DNA of 64,000 nucleotides, taken from positions 248,001-312,000 of the forward strand of contig JACKNU010000002.1 in the NCBI GenBank assembly GCA_024234675.1, in the 5' to 3' direction. The position numbers and the translations under genes were made by a program. Origin of the DNA: Pseudomonadales bacterium (GTDB taxonomy: Bacteria > Pseudomonadota > Gammaproteobacteria > Pseudomonadales > Halieaceae). Positions within the stretch are counted from its first letter, which is position 1. Every line of letters starts with the position of its first letter. Of this stretch, positions 1-8,121 are shown in pieces. Below the pieces are notes generated by a model. The model was not told the DNA's origin. It ran no database searches and was given only the letters and a program-made list of their open reading frames with translations.

Positions 1-1146
1 CCAGATCGGGTCCACGCCCATCGCCAGCAGGATGGGCCCCACGATCGGGACCACCACGAAGGTGATTTCAATGAAATCCAGGATGAAGCCCAGCAGGAAA
101 ATCACCAGCATGACCACGAGGGTGGCCGCCGCCACTCCGCCCGGCAGGCTGTGGAAGAACTCGTGGATCAGCTCCTCCCCACCGAAGCCGCGAAATACCA
201 GGGAAAACACCGCCGCGCCTATCAGGATCATGAATACCATCGCGGTTACCTCCATAGTGTTGACCACCACTTCCCGCATGCGCTGCCGGTTCATCTGGCC
301 TTTGGCCAGCGCCAGCAACAGTGCTCCCGTGGCGCCTATGCCAGCAGCCTCAGTGGGGGTAGCGGCACCGAACAGTATGGAACCCAGCACTACCAGGATC
401 AGCAGCAGCGGCGGCAACAGGCCGCGCAGGAGCTCCGCGAGGTTGGCGTGCTCGACCTCGGCCGCAGGTGCGGCATCGGGTTTCAGGCGTGCGTAGACCA
501 GCAGGTAGATGATATAGGCGCCCACCAGCAGCAGGCCTGGAATCAGCGCCCCTATGAACAGGTCCCCCACGGAGACTGTTTTCGGGTTGAAAATGTTCAT
601 ATCCAGCTGGGCGCGCTGGTAGGCGTTGGAAAGGATATCCCCCAGCAGTACCAGGGCGATGGAGGGTGGAATGATCTGGCCCAGGGTGCCCGTGGCGCAG
701 ATAGTGCCCGCCGCTAGAGAGGGCTGATAGCCGCTGCGCAGCATGCTGGGCAGTGACAGCAGCCCCATGGTGACCACGGTAGCGCCCACGATACCGGTGC
801 TGGCTGCCAGCAACATGCCGACGACTACCACCGAGATGCCCAGGCCGCCGCGCATGCTCCCAAACAGCCTGGACATGCTCCCCAGCAGTTCCTCGGCCAC
901 CCTGGACTTTTCCAGGATCACACCCATGAGGATAAACAGGGGAACGGCTATCAGGGTGGTATTGCCGATGGTGCCGAATATGCGTCCGGGCAAGGCGGCC
1001 AGGAAGCCGGGGTCGAAATGCCCCGCCAGGATGCCCCCGGCGGCAAAGGCCAGAGCGGTGCCCGCCAGGGTGAAAGCCACCGGGTAGCCCAGCATGAGCA
1101 GCAGGCAGACCGTGGCGAACATATACAGGGAAATGTAGGCTGTCAT
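1..1146 (-). CDS. dctM: TRAP transporter large permease (DctM family), partial
   Basis: The large membrane subunit of a tripartite ATP-independent periplasmic (TRAP) transporter, which imports organic acids or similar solutes using an ion gradient. The gene runs off the window edge, so 382 N-terminal residues are visible out of a usual length of about 430. The translation is a series of hydrophobic segments with DctM hallmarks: GNTTLIAVPLFILMG near residue 64, GQIIPPSIALVLLG in the middle, and PTEAAGIGATGALLL later. The ATG overlaps the dctQ stop by 4 bases (ATGA), so the two are translationally coupled. The substrate cannot be read from the sequence. No dctP is visible on the promoter side; it may lie beyond the edge. 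Confidence 0.93.
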   Translation of the reverse strand, partial: MTAYISLYMFATVCLLLMLGYPVAFTLAGTALAFAAGGILAGHFDPGFLAALPGRIFGTIGNTTLIAVPLFILMGVILEKSRVAEELLGSMSRLFGSMRGGLGISVVVVGMLLAASTGIVGATVVTMGLLSLPSMLRSGYQPSLAAGTICATGTLGQIIPPSIALVLLGDILSNAYQRAQLDMNIFNPKTVSVGDLFIGALIPGLLLVGAYIIYLLVYARLKPDAAPAAEVEHANLAELLRGLLPPLLLILVVLGSILFGAATPTEAAGIGATGALLLALAKGQMNRQRMREVVVNTMEVTAMVFMILIGAAVFSLVFRGFGGEELIHEFFHSLPGGVAAATLVVMLVIFLLGFILDFIEITFVVVPIVGPILLAMGVDPIW

Positions 1147-1658
1147 GCGCTCGGCTCTGCCACCAGCACCAGGGTGCTGCGCAGGGTTTCGGCCAGGCCC
1201 TGCAGGAACAGGTTGACGGCCATCAGCGGCAACAGGCTTTTCAGCAGGAACACGGCGGGGATGCCGCCGGGTTCGGGGGAGGTCTCGAGTATGGCCCAGG
1301 ATTCGGTGACATAGCTCCAGCTGGAGACGCCAATAAAGGCGCACAGTGGCATGAGGAACACGATCCCGCCCAGGCTGTTCACCCAGGCGCGGCCGCGCTC
1401 ACTGAAGTTTCGATAGAAGATATCGACCCGCACATGGGCTTCGCTCTTCAGGGCGTAGGCGGCGCCCAGCATGAACAGGCAACCGTGCATGTAGGTAACG
1501 GCTTCCTGCGCCATGATAGAGCCGGTGTTGAAGCCGTAGCGCAGCAGCACCACGACGGTGGTGAGCAGGGCCATGGCGAGCACCAGCCAGGCCAGCAGTC
1601 GACCGCAGCGATCAGTAAAAATGTCAATGTAATGCACACAGGCGCGCAGCAGGTTCAT
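1143..1658 (-). CDS. dctQ: TRAP transporter small permease (DctQ family)
   Basis: The small four-helix membrane subunit that partners DctM in a TRAP transporter. It has 171 residues, typical for the family. It contains four hydrophobic segments and the conserved loop region around KSEAHVRVDIFY between helices 2 and 3, where DctQ proteins usually carry a VD(I/V)xY-type motif. It is the first gene of the dctQ-dctM pair and is divergent from yaaA across about 96 bp, where its promoter should lie. The periplasmic binding subunit, normally co-transcribed, is not upstream. Confidence 0.9.
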   Translation of the reverse strand: MNLLRACVHYIDIFTDRCGRLLAWLVLAMALLTTVVVLLRYGFNTGSIMAQEAVTYMHGCLFMLGAAYALKSEAHVRVDIFYRNFSERGRAWVNSLGGIVFLMPLCAFIGVSSWSYVTESWAILETSPEPGGIPAVFLLKSLLPLMAVNLFLQGLAETLRSTLVLVAEPSA

Positions 1659-1754
1659 GCGGCTAAGTCTTTTTGATTATTGGGCGGCAGAGTATCATAG
1701 CGCCCTCCCCGAGGTGAAAACTAATTCCCCCACGACCAACACGGACGCCAGCTC

Positions 1755-2540
1755 ATGCTATCGGTCATATCTCCCGCCAAGACACTTGATTTCGAGACCG
1801 CGCCGGCCACTCGCAGAGCCACCCAGCCGCGTTTTCTCGAGCGCAGTGCCGCCCTCGTGGACGCTGCGCGAACCATGAGCCCGGACGATATCCGCGACGT
1901 GATGGGGGTGAGCGAAACAATCGCCGAATTGAACCACCGGCGCTTCATGAACTGGGCCACCCCTTTCAGCCTGGACAACGCCAGGCAGGCGCTGTTCGCC
2001 TTCCGCGGTGACGTCTACACCGGCCTGGATGCCGACAGTCTCGACAGCGCCGGACTGGGCTTTGCCCAGCGGCACCTGCGCATTCTGTCCGGCCTGTACG
2101 GCCTGCTGCGCCCGCTGGACCTGATGCAGCCCTACCGCCTGGAAATGGGCGTAAAGTTCGCCAACGGCGCAGGCAAAAACCTCTACGAATTCTGGGCAGA
2201 CAGTATTGCCAGGGAACTCAGCAGGGATCTGGGCAAATCCGGTTCCAGGGTGCTGGTAAACCTGGCCTCCAACGAGTACTTCCGGGCGGTCAGGCGCGAT
2301 GCCCTGGATGCCGAGGTGATTACCCCGGTGTTCAAGGACCTGAAGGGCGGCAAATACAAGATTATCAGCTTCTTCGCCAAGAGGGCCCGCGGCCAGATGG
2401 CACGTTTCATTATCGATAAGCAGATCAACGAGCCGGGGGACCTGAAGAAGTTCAGGGCCGATGGCTATCGCTACAACAAGGCCGAGTCTACCGCCAGGGA
2501 ACTGGTATTCACCCGGGACGCGCCGCCCTCCGGCGGCTAG
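1755..2540 (+). CDS. yaaA: peroxide stress protein YaaA (DUF328/UPF0246)
   Basis: A YaaA family protein. In E. coli it limits intracellular unincorporated iron during hydrogen peroxide stress and belongs to the OxyR regulon; it also binds DNA. The 261-residue translation is full length and collinear with the family. It begins MLSVISPAKTLDFE, carries GLYGLLRPLDLMQPYRLEMG in the centre and VNLASNEYF and FKDLKGGKYK in the C-terminal half. An oxyR gene lies about 8 kb away, but no OxyR site could be confirmed by eye upstream. A DUF938 gene follows after 10 bp. Confidence 0.95.
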   Translation: MLSVISPAKTLDFETAPATRRATQPRFLERSAALVDAARTMSPDDIRDVMGVSETIAELNHRRFMNWATPFSLDNARQALFAFRGDVYTGLDADSLDSAGLGFAQRHLRILSGLYGLLRPLDLMQPYRLEMGVKFANGAGKNLYEFWADSIARELSRDLGKSGSRVLVNLASNEYFRAVRRDALDAEVITPVFKDLKGGKYKIISFFAKRARGQMARFIIDKQINEPGDLKKFRADGYRYNKAESTARELVFTRDAPPSGG

Positions 2541-2550
2541 GCAGATAACC

Positions 2551-3150
2551 ATGCCGGAGACGCTGCCTTTTTCCCAGGCCTGCGAAAACAACAAGCCGTT
2601 TATTCTCGAGGTGCTGCGGGAGCTGTTCGTCGACCGGCGCTCGGTGCTGGAAATTGCCAGCGGCACGGGCCAGCACGCCTGTCACTTTGCCGCCAACATG
2701 CCCTGGCTGCAGTGGCAGCCCACCGAGCTGGCCGCCAACCTGCCCCTGTTGCAGCCGCGCTGCGCCCGCTACGAAGGCGATAATCTGGCCGCGCCCGTCG
2801 CCCTGGATGTGCGGGACAGGCCCTGGCCGGTGCCAGTCCCCGACGCCCTGTTCAGTGCCAACAGCCTGCATATCATGCCTTTCTCCGCGGTGCGGAGCCT
2901 GTTCGCGGCGCTGGGTGAAGACGCCGGGCATGATGTGGTGCTGGCGGTGTACGGCCCCTTCAATTACGGCGGGCGCTATACCAGCGAGAGCAACGCGCGC
3001 TTCGACCAGTGGCTGGCGCAGCAGCATCCGGACAGCGCCATACGCGATTTCGAGGCGGTGGACGGGCTGGCCGCGGCGGCGGGGTTTGCCCTGCAGCGGG
3101 ACTATCCGATGCCGGCCAACAACCGGCTGCTGGCCTGGCGCAAGAACTGA
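2551..3150 (+). CDS. DUF938 family SAM-dependent methyltransferase
   Basis: A 199-residue DUF938 protein, a class I SAM-dependent methyltransferase fold whose substrate is unknown. The N-terminal motif FSQACENNKPFILEVL is characteristic of the family, followed by the SAM-binding motif I region VLEIASGTGQHACHFA. FSANSLHIMPF and VYGPFNYGGRYTSESN are conserved further on. An in-frame ORF extends upstream into yaaA, but the ATG at 2551 gives a start matching family N-termini. It sits 10 bp after yaaA and is probably in the same transcript. Confidence 0.88.
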   Translation: MPETLPFSQACENNKPFILEVLRELFVDRRSVLEIASGTGQHACHFAANMPWLQWQPTELAANLPLLQPRCARYEGDNLAAPVALDVRDRPWPVPVPDALFSANSLHIMPFSAVRSLFAALGEDAGHDVVLAVYGPFNYGGRYTSESNARFDQWLAQQHPDSAIRDFEAVDGLAAAAGFALQRDYPMPANNRLLAWRKN

Positions 3151-3196
3151 ACACGCTGCTTGCACAGCCCCTGCCGGCCGGTTGGTTGGTGAGTAT

Positions 3197-4339
3197 TCAC
3201 TCGCTTCGAAAGGGTAGCATCCCGGCGGCCGCCTGCATGTAGGCGGCGTTGTGGTCGGCTTCACTGTGGGTGAAATCGCCGACCGCGGCAGACAGGCGCG
3301 GATCGGCGATCCAGTGGTTGGAGAAGGTGGGTACCGGACGGAAACCCCGCTGGATCTTGTGTTCGCCCTGGGCGCCCGGGTCGAAGCGCTGCAGGCCATT
3401 GGCGATACAGTATTCGATACCCTGGTAGTAGCAGGCCTCGAAGTGCAGGCAATCGTATTCCCGCTCGCAACCCCAGTAGCGCCCGTAGAGCGTATCAGAG
3501 GAACGGAAGTACAGGGCTCCCGCCACCGCCCGCTCTCCCAGGTAGGCCAGCACCATCACGACCTGGTCCCCCAGGGCGGGGGCGACCTCGGTAAAAAAAG
3601 TTTCCGTCAGGTACCCGCCGTGCCCGCTGCGCTTGGCGTAAGTGAGCTGGTAGAAACGATGGAACTGGCGCCACTGCAGCGGACCTATCTCGGCCCCCTG
3701 CAGAGTTCGCAGGCTGAGGCCCTGCTCCGTCACCCGGCTCCGCTCCCGCCGCAGGCTCTTGCGCTTGCGGCTGGTAAAGCCGGCGAGGAAATCGTCGAAA
3801 CTGCGGTAGCCCTGGTTGAACCAGTGAAACTGGGTGGCCACCCGCTGGTGCAGGCCCTGCTGCACCAATTGCCTGCTGACTTCCTCGGCGGGAAACAGCA
3901 GGTGCCAGGAGGAGATATCCTGGCGACGGGCGAACCGCGCGATGGCCTGCAGGGCGGCGCCCCAGACCGCGGCTGCATCGACACCGGCCCGGGTGAGCAG
4001 GCGGGGGCCGGTCGCGGGAGTGAAGGGAATGGCGCTTACCAGCTTGGGATAGTATTGCAGGCCGCTGCGCCGCCAGGCATCGGCCCAGGACCAGTCGAAC
4101 ACGTACTCGCCGTAGGAGTGCGATTTCAGGTACGTGGGCAGCAGCGCCTGGAGGCCGGTCTCGTCGCGCAGCAGCAGGTGACAGGGCTGCCACCCGGTAT
4201 CCGCAGTGGTGCAGTCGCTGCGCTCCAGTCCGTACAGGAACTCGTGGCGGGTGAAGGGGTAGTCCGTGCCGCTGATGTTGTTCCAGCTGTCGGCTGGAAC
4301 GCTGTCCAGGCTGGTGATGAACTCGGCGGTAAGGCTCAT
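3197..4339 (-). CDS. FemAB/GNAT-like acyltransferase (DUF482 family)
   Basis: A 380-residue protein of the DUF482 (peptidogalycan biosynthesis-like, GNAT/FemAB fold) family. Members are predicted N-acyltransferases; no substrate is established. Recognisable segments are WNNISGTDYPFTRHEFL near residue 20, LPTYLKSHSYGEYVFDWSWADAW near 75, a basic SRKRKSLRRERS stretch near 185, and the C-terminal FDPGAQGEHKIQRGFRP that is highly conserved in the family. It is 12 bp downstream of ubiA and may be read from the ubiC-ubiA transcript. A role in ubiquinone synthesis should not be assumed from position alone. Confidence 0.85.
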   Translation of the reverse strand: MSLTAEFITSLDSVPADSWNNISGTDYPFTRHEFLYGLERSDCTTADTGWQPCHLLLRDETGLQALLPTYLKSHSYGEYVFDWSWADAWRRSGLQYYPKLVSAIPFTPATGPRLLTRAGVDAAAVWGAALQAIARFARRQDISSWHLLFPAEEVSRQLVQQGLHQRVATQFHWFNQGYRSFDDFLAGFTSRKRKSLRRERSRVTEQGLSLRTLQGAEIGPLQWRQFHRFYQLTYAKRSGHGGYLTETFFTEVAPALGDQVVMVLAYLGERAVAGALYFRSSDTLYGRYWGCEREYDCLHFEACYYQGIEYCIANGLQRFDPGAQGEHKIQRGFRPVPTFSNHWIADPRLSAAVGDFTHSEADHNAAYMQAAAGMLPFRSE

Positions 4340-4351
4340 GCAGGCCTGCTC

Positions 4352-5212
4352 TCAGGTCCGGTAGTTGAGCACTATGCCCAGAAAAATAACCAGTCCCACC
4401 CAGTTGTTGTGGAGAAAGGCCTTGAAACAGGCGTCGCGGTCGCGCCTGCGGATGAGGTACTGGTGGTAGCAGAACAGGCCGGCCACAGCCAGCAGCGCCA
4501 ACTGGTAGGAGCTGCCCAGGGCGAAAGCCTCCCCGGCGGCGTACAGCGTGAGCAGGCACAGCACCTGCAGTACCCCGATGATCAGCCGGTCGTACTCGCC
4601 GAACAGGATGGCAGTCGACTTGATGCCGACCACCAGGTCATCGTCCCGGTCCACCATGGCGTACTTGGTGTCATAAACCACTGTCCACAACAGGTTCCCC
4701 GCGTACAACAGCCACAAGGCGGCTGGCAGGTAGCCACGCTGGGCCGCGAAGGCCATGGGGATACCCCAGGAAAACGCCGCGCCCAGTGCCAGCTGGGGCA
4801 GGTGGGTGTAGCGCTTCATGAAGGGGTAGGTGGACGCCAGCAACACCGCCACCACGGAAAGCCCGATGGTGAGTTTATTGGTGAACAGCACCAGCCCAAA
4901 GGCCGCCAGCATCAGCACTGTAAACAGTATCCTGGCCTCCCTGGCCGACACGGCGCCTGTTACCAGCGGGCGGGCGCTGGTGCGCTTTACCGCGCCGTCC
5001 CAGTGGCGGTCGGCGAGGTCGTTGATGACACAACCGGCGGAGCGGGTCAGGAAGGTGCCGGCTATGAAAATGAACAGCAGGTCGTAATCGGGGACCCCTT
5101 GGGCCGCGATCCACAGTGCCCACAGGGTGGGCCACAACAACAGCAGCGTGCCGATAGGCTTGTCCAGCCTCATCAGGCGCAGCAGCGCGCTGGGTTTACT
5201 TGTTTCCGGCAT
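4352..5212 (-). CDS. ubiA: 4-hydroxybenzoate octaprenyltransferase
   Basis: An integral membrane prenyltransferase that attaches the polyprenyl tail to 4-hydroxybenzoate, the second step of ubiquinone synthesis. Both aspartate-rich Mg-diphosphate motifs are present: NDLADRHWD at residues 64-72 and DTKYAMVDRDDD in the C-terminal half, with about eight hydrophobic segments. The ORF can extend to a TTG at 5245, but the ATG at 5212 gives the usual family N-terminus; neither start has a strong ribosome site. It follows ubiC by about 35 bp and uses its product directly. Confidence 0.95.
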   Translation of the reverse strand: MPETSKPSALLRLMRLDKPIGTLLLLWPTLWALWIAAQGVPDYDLLFIFIAGTFLTRSAGCVINDLADRHWDGAVKRTSARPLVTGAVSAREARILFTVLMLAAFGLVLFTNKLTIGLSVVAVLLASTYPFMKRYTHLPQLALGAAFSWGIPMAFAAQRGYLPAALWLLYAGNLLWTVVYDTKYAMVDRDDDLVVGIKSTAILFGEYDRLIIGVLQVLCLLTLYAAGEAFALGSSYQLALLAVAGLFCYHQYLIRRRDRDACFKAFLHNNWVGLVIFLGIVLNYRT

Positions 5213-5247
5213 GGGATAGTCTTGAAGGAGTGCGTTGGCTAGCAAGC

Positions 5248-5877
5248 TTACTGTGTTGGCTGCACAATTGCAGCGTCCACCTTGCCGCGTTGGCTTCTGC
5301 GCAGGCTGCCCGCGGGCTGCCAGGGTACGAAACCCTCCAGGAACACCTCGCTGACCAGTAGATCGCGGCCGCCGATGAGGAATCGGGAGCGTCTTCCCCA
5401 GGCGGGTACCGCCTGTCGCAGCGAGGGCGGCAGGTAGTGGCTGTCGCCGGTAATGCGCGCCAGCTCGAAGGGACTGCGGCGCATGCCCGGGTGCCCGAAC
5501 AGGATGGATCCCAGGGATTTGTTCTGCAACTGCCGCAGGTGGCCGAGTTCACCGGCCAGGCTGGTGACGGGAAATACACTGCGGGCAAACACCACCGCCT
5601 GGCATCCCAGCATTAGCGCGACCTCGCGCACCAGTCCCCGCTGCCGCAGTGGCATGCCCAGCAGGCGGCGCTCGGAAGGCAGCGGCTGCTCCCACCGCTG
5701 TGACAGGCGCCGCACGCTGAAATCGCCCCGCTGCAGGCCCGTGAGCCGGGCTGTCAGGGATCCCTCGTCCAGCAGCCAGTAGCGCTGCCGGTGAGGCAGG
5801 CTGGCGGCATTGTACTCACCCACGGGGCGCCAGCGGGGATCGCCGGAAACATGGCGGGTTTGGTTGGGTGTTGGCAT
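5248..5877 (-). CDS. ubiC: chorismate pyruvate-lyase
   Basis: Cleaves chorismate to 4-hydroxybenzoate and pyruvate, the first committed step of ubiquinone synthesis. The ATG at 5877 gives 209 residues, near the family size; an upstream in-frame ATG at 5997 adds 40 residues with no family character. Conserved elements are DEGSLTARL near residue 40, the FARSVFPV region near 110 and SLGSILFGHPGMRRSPFE near 135. It heads a ubiC-ubiA operon and is divergent from the rubredoxin fusion gene. A Pribnow-like box (ACTATA on the plus strand at 5959-5964) lies upstream, but its -35 is weak. Confidence 0.92.
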   Translation of the reverse strand: MPTPNQTRHVSGDPRWRPVGEYNAASLPHRQRYWLLDEGSLTARLTGLQRGDFSVRRLSQRWEQPLPSERRLLGMPLRQRGLVREVALMLGCQAVVFARSVFPVTSLAGELGHLRQLQNKSLGSILFGHPGMRRSPFELARITGDSHYLPPSLRQAVPAWGRRSRFLIGGRDLLVSEVFLEGFVPWQPAGSLRRSQRGKVDAAIVQPTQ

Positions 5878-5989
5878 TGATCCGGTGGGTTCTGCACAGT
5901 GGTCGGGAGCTGCGAGAATGCGGCAACAGCGGCGCGCATGCAAGGCCGGGCCGGGTTCACTATATTCGCCCGGCGGGCCGATAAAGCTC

Positions 5990-6017
5990 TTGCACAATTA
6001 ATACACAACTCTATAGT
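5990..6017 (+). promoter_or_regulatory. putative sigma70 promoter of the rubredoxin fusion gene
   Basis: TTGCAC at 5990-5995 and TATAGT at 6012-6017 are separated by 16 bp in an AT-rich patch of the ubiC/rubredoxin divergent region. This would start transcription about 110 bp before the ATG at 6133. Read by eye against the TTGACA/TATAAT consensus; untested. Confidence 0.5.
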
Positions 6018-6132
6018 GTGGCGATCCAAATTTTCAATAATCTCCCCGGCGCGGCGCCTACAGGTCGCCCACCAAGAGACATCATGATGTGGTCGTCAAT
6101 TTGACCGGGGCAGTGGCAGAGCGAGAAGTGAC

Positions 6133-7503
6133 ATGAGCAAGTGGGAATGTATTGTCTGTGGCCTGATCTACGACGAAGCGAAAGGCTGGCCCGATGACGG
6201 CATAGCCCCCGGCACCAAATGGGAAGATGTGCCGGAAGACTGGCTGTGCCCCGATTGCGGCGTGGGCAAGGAGGACTTCGAGCTGCTGGAAGAGGCGCCG
6301 GTGGACGATACTCCCCACCACGAGGAGCCGGTGGTCGACAAGGTGCATGCCCCGGTCGTGATCCTGGGCACCGGGCTGGCGGGTTATGGCCTGGCCAAGG
6401 AGTTTCGCAAGTACGACGAGAACACGCCGCTGATCCTGATCACATCGGACGATGGCCGCTCCTACTCCAAGCCCATGCTGTCCACCGGCTTCACCAAGAA
6501 TCACAATGCCAACGACCTGGCCCAGCTCGATGCCGGCAGCATGGCCCGTATGCTCAAGGCCAGTGTCTGGACCATGACCCGGGTCAACGAGATCGATACC
6601 GCGCAGCAGCTTATAAAAGTGGGCGACGCCCAGACGGCCATCCACTACGGCAAGCTGGTGCTGGCGGTGGGGGCTGACGTCATCCAGCCGCCGATCGAGG
6701 GGGATGGCCTGGAGCTGGTGTACTCGGTGAACGACCTGCTGGATTACGATGATTTCCGCACCGCGGTTAAAAAGAACGATGTGAAGAAGGTCTGCCTCAT
6801 AGGCGGCGGGCTTATCGGCTGCGAATTTACCAACGACTTGCTCAACGGCGGCTTCGAGGTCGAGGCGGTCGATCCCCTCGGGTATTGCCTGCCCACCCTG
6901 TTGCCTGAGCCCGCCGGCAAGGCGGTGCAGGCGGCACTGGAAGCCCAGGGCGCGAAGTTTCATTTCGGCCCGCTGGTGACTGCGGTGAACAAGGCGGACA
7001 AGGGCGTGGTGGTCAGTCTCAATGACGGCCGCAGCATCAGCGCCGACCTCGTGGTGTCCGCCGTGGGCGTGCGCCCGCGCACCGAGCTGGCCAGGGCGTC
7101 CGGCATCGAGGTCAACCGGGGTATCGTCACCAACCGCCTGCTGGAAACCAGCGCGCCCAACGTGTATGCCCTGGGCGACTGCGCCGAGGTGAATGGCCAT
7201 GTGCTGGTTTACGTGGCACCCCTGGTGGCCGCGGCCCGCGCCCTGGGCAAGACCCTGGCGGGCGAGCCCACCGAGGTCAGCTATCCGGCGATGCCGGTGA
7301 CCATCAAGACCCCCACCTGCCCGGTGGTCGTGGCCCCACCGCCGCCCGGTATCGCCGGCGCCTGGGATATCGAGGCCGACGGCAACAACGTCAAGGCCGA
7401 GTTCCGCGACGCGGCCGGTCGCCTGCTGGGCTTTGCCCTCACCGGCGACGCCACCCGCGAAAAGATGACCCTGCAGAAAGAACTGCCGGCCATCATGGCC
7501 TGA
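6133..7503 (+). CDS. rubredoxin - rubredoxin reductase fusion protein
   Basis: A single 456-residue chain carrying both electron carrier and reductase. Residues 1-50 form a rubredoxin with the Fe(Cys)4 ligands C6, C9, C39 and C42 (CIVCG and CPDCG). After a short acidic linker, residues 73-456 form an FAD/NAD(P)H-dependent reductase: ILGTGLAG at 77-84, a second dinucleotide fold at CLIGGGLIGCE, and the FAD motif NVYALGDCAE. In Pseudomonas the rubredoxin and rubredoxin reductase genes are separate and lie near ubiC, so this looks like an in-place fusion. The likely role is NAD(P)H-to-rubredoxin electron delivery, for example to an alkane hydroxylase or oxidative-stress reductase. No hydroxylase is in the window. 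Confidence 0.92.
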   Translation: MSKWECIVCGLIYDEAKGWPDDGIAPGTKWEDVPEDWLCPDCGVGKEDFELLEEAPVDDTPHHEEPVVDKVHAPVVILGTGLAGYGLAKEFRKYDENTPLILITSDDGRSYSKPMLSTGFTKNHNANDLAQLDAGSMARMLKASVWTMTRVNEIDTAQQLIKVGDAQTAIHYGKLVLAVGADVIQPPIEGDGLELVYSVNDLLDYDDFRTAVKKNDVKKVCLIGGGLIGCEFTNDLLNGGFEVEAVDPLGYCLPTLLPEPAGKAVQAALEAQGAKFHFGPLVTAVNKADKGVVVSLNDGRSISADLVVSAVGVRPRTELARASGIEVNRGIVTNRLLETSAPNVYALGDCAEVNGHVLVYVAPLVAAARALGKTLAGEPTEVSYPAMPVTIKTPTCPVVVAPPPPGIAGAWDIEADGNNVKAEFRDAAGRLLGFALTGDATREKMTLQKELPAIMA

Positions 7504-8069
7504 TGGCGGCCGAGCGCGGCAAGCCCGCCGCCGCGGAGGCGGTGGCGGGTCGCATCCGCGCCTGGCTTGACCAGTTTGTCATCGGCCTGAATCTCTGTCC
7601 CTTCGCGCGCCCCCTGCAGGGCGCGAACACGCTGCGCATTGCAATCTGCCCCGAGCGTTCCCCCGAGGCCTTGCGGCGGGCCTTCCTGTGGGAACTGGAC
7701 CTGCTGCAGCGCAGCGCCGAGTCGGAGATCGCCACCACCCTGCTGGCCTTTCCCGCAGCCCTGGAAGAGTTTGAGGATTATCTCGATTTTCTCGAGGAGG
7801 CCCAGCAACTGCTGGCGGCCGCGGGACTGGAAGGCGTGGTACAACTGGCCAGCTTCCACCCTCACTACCAGTTCGCCGGCGAGGCGCCGGGCGCCGCCAG
7901 CCACTACAGCAACCGCTCACCCTATCCGCTGATTCACCTGCTGCGGGAGGAGATGCTGAGCCGGGTGCTGGCCGATGACGCGGACCCCGAGGCCATACCC
8001 GCCCGCAATGTGGCCACCCTGGACGCCATAGGCAGCGACGAGCTGGCCCGTCGCTGGCGCGACCTCTAG
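7503..8069 (+). CDS. DUF1415 domain-containing protein
   Basis: A 188-residue DUF1415 protein of unknown function. Diagnostic segments are the N-terminal WLDQFVIGLNLCPFARPL, the central TTLLAFP and FEDYLDFLEEA, and ASFHPHYQFAG followed by HYSNRSPYPLIHLLREE, which is the family signature. Its ATG overlaps the stop of the rubredoxin fusion gene by one base (TGATG), so the two are probably translationally coupled. That coupling is the only clue here to a functional link with rubredoxin-dependent redox chemistry. The conserved Cys and His residues could be functional, but nothing is proven. Confidence 0.88.
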   Translation: MAAERGKPAAAEAVAGRIRAWLDQFVIGLNLCPFARPLQGANTLRIAICPERSPEALRRAFLWELDLLQRSAESEIATTLLAFPAALEEFEDYLDFLEEAQQLLAAAGLEGVVQLASFHPHYQFAGEAPGAASHYSNRSPYPLIHLLREEMLSRVLADDADPEAIPARNVATLDAIGSDELARRWRDL

Positions 8070-8088
8070 GGAGTATCTCTGCCGGGGA

Positions 8089-8106
8089 CTGGCGCAGCGG
8101 CGCCAG
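8089..8106. terminator. hairpin between convergent DUF1415 gene and recG
   Basis: CTGGCGC at 8089-8095 and GCGCCAG at 8100-8106 form a perfect 7-bp stem with a 4-base loop in the 52-bp gap between two convergent genes. There is no U-tract on either side, so termination activity is uncertain. Confidence 0.3.
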
Positions 8107-8121
8107 CCACAGTTTGCGCGC

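Noticed and set aside
3251..5242. 663-codon plus-strand open frame
   Set aside because: It is antisense to the DUF482 gene and ubiA, has a composition typical of GC-rich shadow frames (Gly, Gln, Val, His rich) and no recognisable domain.
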